A stretch of 64,000 bases of DNA, taken from the NCBI GenBank assembly GCA_009667805.1, contig CM019065.1, positions 20,301,822 through 20,365,821 of the forward strand. Reading direction: 5' to 3'. Shown here one piece after another: positions 57,752 to 64,000 of the stretch (positions within the stretch are counted from its first letter, which is position 1; every line of letters begins with the position of its first letter). The position numbers and the translations under genes were made by a program. The notes beneath the pieces are model-generated. The model made no database searches. It was not told the origin of the DNA and worked only from the letters and a program-made list of their open reading frames with translations. The stretch comes from Leptobrachium leishanense. Its lineage: Eukaryota > Chordata > Amphibia > Anura > Megophryidae.

Positions 57752-58799
57752 TTATGCCTCACGGGTTGTGCGTAAGCTCTTTCTAAAGGATTTTTCTTCA
57801 AGTAGAGCCTCTTCTTCTCTAACAGCTCGGATCAGTTCCAGGTATTTCAATTCTCGGTTACCTTCTCTGGTTCTCAGCTGTAGCATCACAGGATCTAGAG
57901 GTTGAGCACCCCTCAGGATCTGCTGCATTCGTATTTTATCAATTTCGGCCGGTTCGGCCCCTTTCTTAAGAAGTATCTGGTGCAGAATCTTATCTAGGGG
58001 CCTCATATATTCAGTCATCTTCTCACCTTTCTGCTGGTAAGTATGTTCATACTGGTACACGAGCTCCACAGCCTTTTCCATTCACCCATAGACTTCCTGT
58101 AGTACGTTTAGGTAATCTAAAGCTTTGCAGTCTTGTTTACTCAATTTTAGGTTTCTGACAGCCTCTGACGCAGGTCCCTTTAAGCTCTCAGTAATTCTTT
58201 GCTTCTTCTGTGCTTCGGGGACGTCCCACTCATCCAGAGCCTGCATCGCCTGTTCTACCCATTCTTCGAAGGTTTCTAATCCCGCCGGAGTTCGTACGTT
58301 TCCTGTGAAATTTCTCAACCGTCGATAACCAAAGTTAGTGTGCGGAGGGCATGTTCTTTGACATTTAGCCAGCAAATCTCCAATAGCCACTATAAATTCA
58401 GGCCCGATCATGGCCAGCGGACTGGGCGCGGGAACACTCGCGGGATCACCATGTGGCGCACTTGGCTGAATCAGTTGAACTTCCACCTCATCGGTCAGCT
58501 TCACGCTCGCGCCCTGAAAACACACTGGAACACCCTTTCTCCACTCAAAAAGAACATACATGTGAGGTATCTGGGTTCGCTTTAATGTCCAGGATTAACC
58601 CCCGATGATCTGGTGTCAGCTCGGCCACGGCCCGGCGAATCTGATCTTCGGCCCAAGTGTCTGCAGGAATATCCATGACTATGCATAATTCTATCTGACT
58701 ACTTTGCTCCTCACACCATTTAGCAGCAGTGTCTGGATCCATATTTAACCCTTTAAATGCGGTTTTTCCAGAGACTGGATCCCGGAAATGAGCCCCCAC
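57752..58799 (-). pseudogene. PNMA-like gag of a Ty3/gypsy element
   Basis: Three consecutive frames make one gag of about 345 residues, the usual length of PNMA family proteins. 58545-58799 resembles the PNMA N-terminal RNA-binding-like fold (WCEEQSSQIELCIVMDIPAD). 58082-58561 has the capsid N-lobe (YRRLRNFTG, ETFEEWVEQAMQALDEWDVP, RITESLKGPASEAVRNLK). 57752-58081 has the C-lobe (RMQQILRGAQPLDPVMLQLR). Defects are a frameshift near 58555 and a TGA at 58082-58084 in the same frame as the following Met. Mammalian PNMA genes derive from such gags, and this is an element copy rather than a host PNMA gene because pol and an LTR flank it. Confidence 0.75.
58779..58798 (-). other. Probable tRNA-Pro primer-binding site
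   Basis: On the minus strand, just inside the LTR, TGGGGGCTCATTTCCGGGAT resembles the tRNA-Pro-type primer-binding sequence known from gammaretroviruses, with an insertion in the middle. Its position, two bases from the LTR edge, supports the call. Confidence 0.55.
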
Positions 58800-58800
58800 G

Positions 58801-59720
58801 TGTAGCGCTCACTCCCGGAGGAGCTGCTGAATTAATTTAACCTCGGGTCAGTCTCCCCGCACTAGGGAATAAATATACACCAGCACTGTTGTGGATTTTA
58901 TAAGTTATATAGTTTACTGGTCTCGAATAAACTGGCATATATAAAGTAAACACGGTATATATATATTTACAGGAATTCGTAATGCGAGAAACGCGTAGCG
59001 GTAAAAAAGGAAATTTTTACCCCTTCGTTGCCGGAGTGTAAGTCCCGTACAGGTTGTGTCCCAAGAAGGTGCGCGTGTATGTGTATGTTGGTACCCGGGT
59101 ACTAGATACAACTGGCCAGTGAATGGATTCCGTGTATCTTCGACTAGTCACGTTGGGGCCCTGTAGAATTAAACAAACTGCAGCATGCTTTGGTAACTTT
59201 ACTGTGGCCTGGAAGGCCTCTCACCCATCCGCCAGACAAACTGCTCCCCTTCTTGACCAAGGACGTCTCTCCGCTCGATTTGGCTGGGACTCTGTGCCAC
59301 CGTATCCGCTGTTCTTGCTTGTCCGTCTTTGCAACAAGATCTTTAGCTTACCGCCTGCACTCCCATTAGATCATCGCGGTCTCCTAACTCGGGGTCCAAT
59401 CTGCAGCTCTGCGTCTTTGTAAAGTTCTCAGCGGTGGATACTAGGTCTCTGGCAGCCACTGAAACTGATCTGCCAGCGTCCGCAAGGCAGCACCTGCTCT
59501 CCGGCCTGGTCGCAATCGTTCCCTGTCTCACATGCGTCTGGTTCTCTTCACCTCTCGGCGCGGTCTGCTCTCCTCCGAAGGAGGCTGCGGATGTCCGTCC
59601 GTTCTCCCCACCCACTTCCTGTCTCTGCCCCAAAGCATGCTGGAAAACATAGTCCCAATGTGTCCAGTATAGTTAACATTGCGCTTATCTCCCCCTGGTG
59701 GCCAAAAATGGGTAATTACA
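58801..59720 (-). repeat. 5' LTR of the PNMA-gag gypsy element
   Basis: Begins TGTAGCGCTCACTCC and ends GGGTAATTACA on the plus strand, so it has TG and CA ends with TGTA/TACA inverted tips. It directly follows the primer-binding site. The other LTR is missing, so the outer border at 59720 is inferred from the terminal pattern only. Confidence 0.5.
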
Positions 59721-59744
59721 GCAACAGAACTAAAACAGCACTAC

Positions 59745-59835
59745 ACATATATACACACAGAACCCCCATACACACACACACCCACACACACACACACCCA
59801 CACCCCTATACATACACACACAGAACCCCCCACAC
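59745..59835. repeat. (CA)n microsatellite
   Basis: ACACAC and ACCCACAC runs with AGAACCCCC interruptions, continuing in degenerate form to about 59990. It lies just outside the LTR. Confidence 0.85.
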
Positions 59836-60289
59836 CCCTATACATACATATAGAACTCCGATGCACAACCCCTATAAAACACACACAAACCCCCATACAC
59901 ACACCTATATATTATTTATATACACACCCACATGTATATCTATAAATAACACACATTTTATATATATATACCTAAACGCTCCTTTACATACTCACATACT
60001 GACCGGCTCTCAGGACCGGTTCGGCAGCACACGGTGGGGCGGTTTAGCCGTTGTTTGGGCCCTGCGCACTGTATGTCGCGCTATGGTGACGTCAGATTGA
60101 CTGGGAAAGCGGACCCGTCGCTCTGATGTCAGTATCGCGCGCCTTCCAGTGCGCTGGATCTGCATGAAGCAGCGGCCGAATCTATGCCTGGAGCCGGCGG
60201 GGCCACTGGCTGCAGACCCTGTAAGCCCCATTCATGGAGAGGGCCGATAAAGACTCAGCAGAGAACCTGAGCTACACCTTCCACAGTGG

Positions 60290-60815
60290 CCATGGTTTCC
60301 AGGACACCTATGACTTATTCATGCTGAGGGGCAGTGCATGAAAAATGCCACCCTGCAGCATGTATAATCCATAAGCTTCAGGTATTAAATAATAACGGGA
60401 ATCCCAGGTGACCGGCCTTGATTTCCTTCCTGCAGCGTATGAATTAGACATGTTACAGGGCAGCACTTTTCCCTGTGCTCTCCCTCCAGGAAAACATGGC
60501 TGACCTGGTGACCCTAACCTGAGGGCGCCTTCCTGCAGGCAGTCCTCACATTCTGCCACGCTGCTGCTCGATAGGGTCACCAGGTCACCTATGTTTTCCT
60601 GGACACATTACTAATTCAGAGGGGCGCACAGGGAAAAGTGCTGCCCTGCAACATGTATCATTCATATGCTGCAGGATGAAAATCAAGGCAGGTCACCTTG
60701 GATTCCTTATCTGCTGCATATGGATTATACAGGTTGCAGGGCAGCTTTTTTCATGCACTGCCCCTCAGCATGAATAAATGTGTAGAGGAAAACCTGGCCG
60801 ATCTGGCGACCTTAC
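60290..60815. repeat. Long inverted repeat (fold-back)
   Basis: Arms of about 230 bases (60290-60525 and 60566-60815) are imperfect reverse complements. Matching words are GGCAGCACTTTTCCCTGTGC / its complement, CCTGGTGACCCTA, and CATGCTGAGGGGCAGTGCAT / its complement. Each arm also contains internal inverted copies. No target duplication was recognised. Confidence 0.7.
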
Positions 60816-61112
60816 TGCTCAGGTCGGGGTCAGATCCCTCCCCGGTGATCATGCACAATGTGACCTAAGGCTCTATGTCCTTATATCCTATGTGCGGGGA
60901 CAAGCACGCCACACACCGGCCGTATTGCTGTGATCCGCACTCACCGTCCTGTATACTGTGTGCAGCGGGGAGCACTTTTCATGCAATGTGCAGAGCGCGC
61001 TGTGTGCATGTGTTTTATTTCACGTCATTTCTGCAGGTCTGTGTGTTTTATATAGAAATGTGTGTTTAATGTGGAGTGATACAATTATAACCACATATTC
61101 ACTAATAACAAA

Positions 61113-61200
61113 CTCTGTGTCTGCGAGGGCGGTGTGTCTCTGCGAGGGCGGTGTGTCTCTGCGAGGGCGGTGTGTCTCTGCGAGGGCGGTGTGTCTCTGC
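61113..61200. repeat. 20-bp minisatellite
   Basis: Five nearly exact copies of GTGTGTCTCTGCGAGGGCG plus one base. It lies downstream (on the minus strand) of the gypsy pol end, where the 3' LTR would be expected. Confidence 0.85.
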
Positions 61201-61442
61201 GCAAAGCAAAAATGTCCAGTACAAGTCTATGTATCTCCCAGACCCTCCTGACTTCCAATCTGTGCTTTCGGTTCACATAGTATCTGTGGTTCCGCAAGCT
61301 TTTACTCCTCCGATGGAAATCCCTCAATGGGTCTGGATCTTGCAGCATTCTGGAGGATGCCGGACTCTTTGATTCCGAGCTAAACTGACATTTCCAGCCA
61401 GAGCATGTGAAGTGGAATCTGCTTCACTGAGACAACCACCAT

Positions 61443-62510
61443 CTATTTCTTCCCTCGAAAGGGCACAATCCTCTTGTTGTGAAAATACATCTCCATTATC
61501 ATGCCAGACCCCATCCATATATCCGTGTCGGTCGACTCTTCAGCCTGGTCATGCAGTTGTTTGTCAATAACTGATCTGGGCCGTAACTGGCCTGAATGTC
61601 TCTTGGTGTGCAGACCATTGGACGTGCTAACCTCATAGGTGAGGAATCCCAAAACCTTGGAAATAACCGCCGGAGACCAACGGTTTGGCCCTCTATACAT
61701 CCGTATCCAGACTGGATTCCCTATATTGTATGTGCGTGAACTCTTTCCATGCTTCATCTTTTCCTGCTGTTTCTGTACATGACGTTGTTCCTGTGAGATG
61801 TCCATTTGACCCTCCTTGTCCGGTTGCAATAAGTCTATCTTTGTCCTGAGTGGTCTGCCAAACATCAGAACTGCTGGTAGCTGGCCGGTGTTTGGGTGAG
61901 TTGTGTTCCTGTACTGGAACAAGAATTGTTGGAGTTGTTGAGGTAAGCTTTTGCGGTCTGTCACGGTACTCCTTAAAAATCCTTTCAGAGTCTGGACAAA
62001 TCTTTCAGCTAGACCATTGGTAGCCGGATAATACGGAGCTGTACGGAGATGTTGAATACCATGATCCTTAATGAAACTTTGACATTTCTGAGCTAATAAC
62101 TGTGGCCCATTATCAGATACTAGTATCTTAGGCAATCCGAATGTGGCAAACAGCTTCTCCAGGGCATCAATGGTGGCATCAGTTGTAGTCTGAGGCAGTA
62201 ATATCAATTCAGGCAACTTGGAATGTGCATCCACCACCACTAAGAACATCTGTCCATTCAAAGGTCCTGTAAAGTCAATATGAATTCTCTCCCATGGGTT
62301 AAGAGGCCAAAGCCAGGGCTGAACTGCACCTCTCGGATAGTATCTCTGAGTCTGGGCACATCCTGAACAGGCTGCAATGTAGTTGCCTATATCCTCATCC
62401 AAAGTAGGCCACCATACATGACCCCTGGCTTTTTGTTTCATCTAGACTATTCCTGGATGCCCTTCATGCAAAATTTGTAACGTGGGTTTCTGCAAGGCTG
62501 GAGGAACAAT
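61443..62510 (-). pseudogene. Ty3/gypsy integrase
   Basis: Zinc-binding motif HEGHPGIV then CSGCAQTQ, with a TAG in frame just before 62441. The catalytic DDE core is complete: HIDFTGPL, VSDNGPQLLAQ and TNGLAERFVQTLK. A C-terminal chromatin-binding-like region follows (GNPVWIRMYRGPNRWSPAVI). The 332-codon frame from 62441 is intact except for a shift near 61500. The ancestral role is insertion of the cDNA. Confidence 0.85.
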
Positions 62511-63250
62511 TACCCGCTCTCCCCATAGCAAGCATCTCTCTCTGACAGCTCAAGATTCCTGGAGTGAAAAAGGTCGGAGACGTGCAGAGGTTTGAAATGG
62601 CCAACCAGGTTGTACATAAGACAAGACTTCTTGAAGATCAGCATCCTTACTGGTCTCTTGGTTTCAGCAGCAGTCAGTGTTTTGCCAAAGTAAATGGAAG
62701 GTGGTGAATCCCGAACATAATTGGTGGAGAGTGGAAGAGGAAGGCGTGAAAACGCATCTGCATTTGTATGTTTATCACGAGGCCTGTATGGGATTTCATA
62801 CTGATAAGCCCCCAGCAGTAAGGTAGACCTTTGGAGACGAGCGGCGGTTCTCTGAGAAATACTCTTTGTAGGATTGAATATTGCCAATAGCGGCTTATGA
62901 TCCGTCAACAGCGTAAAAGATCGGCCATAAATATAAAAGTGAAACTTCTTCAGGGCAAGATTATCGCTAAAGCCTCCTTGTCAATTTGTGAATAATTGCG
63001 CTCAGCTGGGGTGAGGGAGCGAGAAGCAAAAGCTACCGGTGGATCTGTACCATCAGGCATGGAATGGGACGGCACAGCCCCCGGCCCATAAGGAGAAGCA
63101 TCACAGGCGATACTCAGTGGTTAAGGACAAATCATAGTGAACCAAGACTCGGGAGCTGCGTATTAGTTCCTTTGAAGCTTTAAAAGCAGCCGAGCAGGAC
63201 CAGGTCCATTTCCATTTTTGTTGTCTTTCCAAAAGCCTTTGCAGCGGAAA
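62510..63250 (-). pseudogene. Ty3/gypsy RNase H, degenerate
   Basis: LLTDHKPLLAIFNPTKSISQ and IPYRPRDKHTNADAFSRLPL mark the RNase H end at 62700-62920. Upstream, the frame is broken by stops and shifts (CSAAFKASKEL, VHYDLSL, YGAGGCAVP-like pieces in different phases). Confidence 0.7.
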
Positions 63251-63321
63251 CAAGGTATGGGCTAAATTGGGCACAGATTTATTGTAATAGTTCAGCAGCC
63301 CTAAATATGAGCGCAGCTGCG

Positions 63322-63537
63322 TTACATTCCTTGGTATGGAGCCTCTACCAATGCTTTCACTTTCTCATCAGTGGTGTGAAGTCCAGTTTTATCAATAACG
63401 TGACCACAAAATTCCAGGTGATCTTTCAAAAACTCACATTTGTTTATATTAACTTTGAGTCCATTATCCATTAGTATCTGGAGCACGTCTTGTACATTCT
63501 GCCGGTGCTCCCTCTCCGTTCGGCCAGTGATCAGCAT
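63322..63537 (-). pseudogene. Ty3/gypsy RT tail
   Basis: Encodes the end of the RT: TGRTEREHRQNVQDVLQILM then GLKVNINKCEFLKDHLEFCGHV and GLHTTDEKVKALVEAP. The frame upstream enters hAT sequence at 63538, so the catalytic YxDD part is absent. Confidence 0.75.
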
Positions 63538-63766
63538 TAGGGATGAGCCGAACCCGAACTTTCCAAATGTTCGGATCCGAACCCGAACTCGAACTCCATA
63601 CAAGTCAATGGGGCTGAAAATTCGGTGTTTTAGAGTGTCCTCCAAGAGGGCATATATGCTAGATATTTGCCATAAAAGGTGTATGGGGGTCCGGGTAGTG
63701 CCCTGGGGGACAGGAAACAAGGACAAAAAGTAAAAAAAAAAAAGTTTTTAAAGGGACAGTGAGTTT
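63538..63766 (-). mobile_element. hAT end, third copy of the TAGGGATGAGC family
   Basis: TAGGGATGAGCCGAACCCG followed by the reverse complement of the 3' end of the hAT at 43023 (CATAAAAGGTGTATGGGGGT; CCTGGGGGACAGGAAACAAG). It runs into the assembly gap, so the other end cannot be checked. ATCAGCAT at 63530-63537 would be its left 8-bp target copy. Confidence 0.75.
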
Positions 63767-63866
63767 NNNNNNNNNNNNNNNNNNNNNNNNNNNNNNNNNN
63801 NNNNNNNNNNNNNNNNNNNNNNNNNNNNNNNNNNNNNNNNNNNNNNNNNNNNNNNNNNNNNNNNNN
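63767..63866. other. Assembly gap (100 N)
   Basis: Exactly 100 N residues, a common placeholder for a gap of unknown size. Sequence on the two sides need not be adjacent. Confidence 0.99.
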
Positions 63867-64000
63867 TGGTTTCTGCTTTATTGTGCAGCCATTGCAGGGT
63901 ATAATATGAACAAATACAAAATAAACACTTACTCCTGGATGCCCAACTTCACATTTCAGCATATCTGTCTGACATGGTGGGTGGCTAAAGCGTTTACCAA
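63867..64000. repeat. Dispersed repeat also at 11110-11235
   Basis: Nearly identical to part of the interior of the 8859-12549 element, starting TGGTTTCTGCTTTATTGTGC. This suggests another copy of that element begins beyond the gap. Confidence 0.75.

Larger units (their letters stand above)
54402..59720 (-). mobile_element. Ty3/gypsy retrotransposon with PNMA-like gag, truncated
   Basis: Minus-strand order is LTR (58801-59720), primer-binding site (about 58779-58798), gag (57752-58799), then protease, RT, RNase H and the start of integrase (54451-57255). The integrase is cut at about 54450, so the 3' end and 3' LTR are missing. Several stops and frameshifts make it inactive. Confidence 0.8.
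61324..63537 (-). mobile_element. Second Ty3/gypsy element, pol remnant
   Basis: Minus-strand RT tail (63322-63537), RNase H (about 62510-63250) and integrase (61443-62500). The C-terminus continues in a shifted frame to 61324 (QRVRHPPECC). It differs from the element at 54402. It is cut at 63537 by a hAT end, so the RT catalytic part is missing. No LTR was identified. Confidence 0.8.

Overview
The window looks like a repeat-rich vertebrate chromosome segment, most likely from a frog. The host-gene content is exons of vomeronasal type-2 receptors (V2R, class C GPCRs) on the minus strand. The repeats are a typical amphibian mix: Penelope-like element, CR1-type LINE, several hAT, piggyBac-like and Harbinger-like families, and Ty3/gypsy elements. 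There are no bacterial operons, CRISPR arrays or phage genes. I infer the species group from this content; I did not identify a species.

Host genes. One V2R gene has its last three exons here in correct order and phase on the minus strand: the exon before the cysteine-rich domain (40380-40607), the cysteine-rich exon (35700-35823) and the seven-transmembrane exon (32456-33367). Each of its two introns carries a hAT insertion with intact 8-bp target duplications. The last intron appears to need a GC donor. Exons 1-3 of this gene are not visible up to the right edge. A separate V2R first exon (12620-12837, minus) encodes the signal peptide. It sits on a 338-bp island between two transposons, and its downstream exons are not seen. 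The two genes lie head-to-tail, as in tandem V2R clusters.

Layout. 1-2465: piggyBac-like element and simple repeats. 2465-8194: a Penelope-like element folded into an inverted repeat, with a hAT (4029-5987) and a Harbinger-like MITE (6896-7634) nested inside. 8246-12549: a MITE, a near-perfect hairpin and a 3.7-kb element with long inverted ends. 12620-14762: the V2R exon 1 island and nested piggyBac-like elements. 15092-19830: a hAT MITE, a 45-bp satellite that changes strand, and a tRNA-Arg-like pseudogene. 21127-22763: a hAT with nested MITEs. 23211-29215: a complete LTR retrotransposon with a 5-bp target duplication and a mosaic hAT in its left LTR. 32456-40607: the V2R gene. 40720-42769: Harbinger-like and piggyBac-like elements. 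43023-50763: a large ZBED-type hAT with a broken transposase, a duplicated N-terminal region and a CR1-type LINE inserted in it. 54022-59720: a possible solo LTR and a Ty3/gypsy element whose gag resembles PNMA proteins. 61300-63537: a second Ty3/gypsy pol, cut by a hAT end just before a 100-N assembly gap.

Most coding capacity is decayed transposon protein. The best-supported new points are the likely GC-AG intron in the V2R gene, several nested insertions whose boundaries can be read to the base (some with an empty site elsewhere in the window), and the internal rearrangements of the large hAT.
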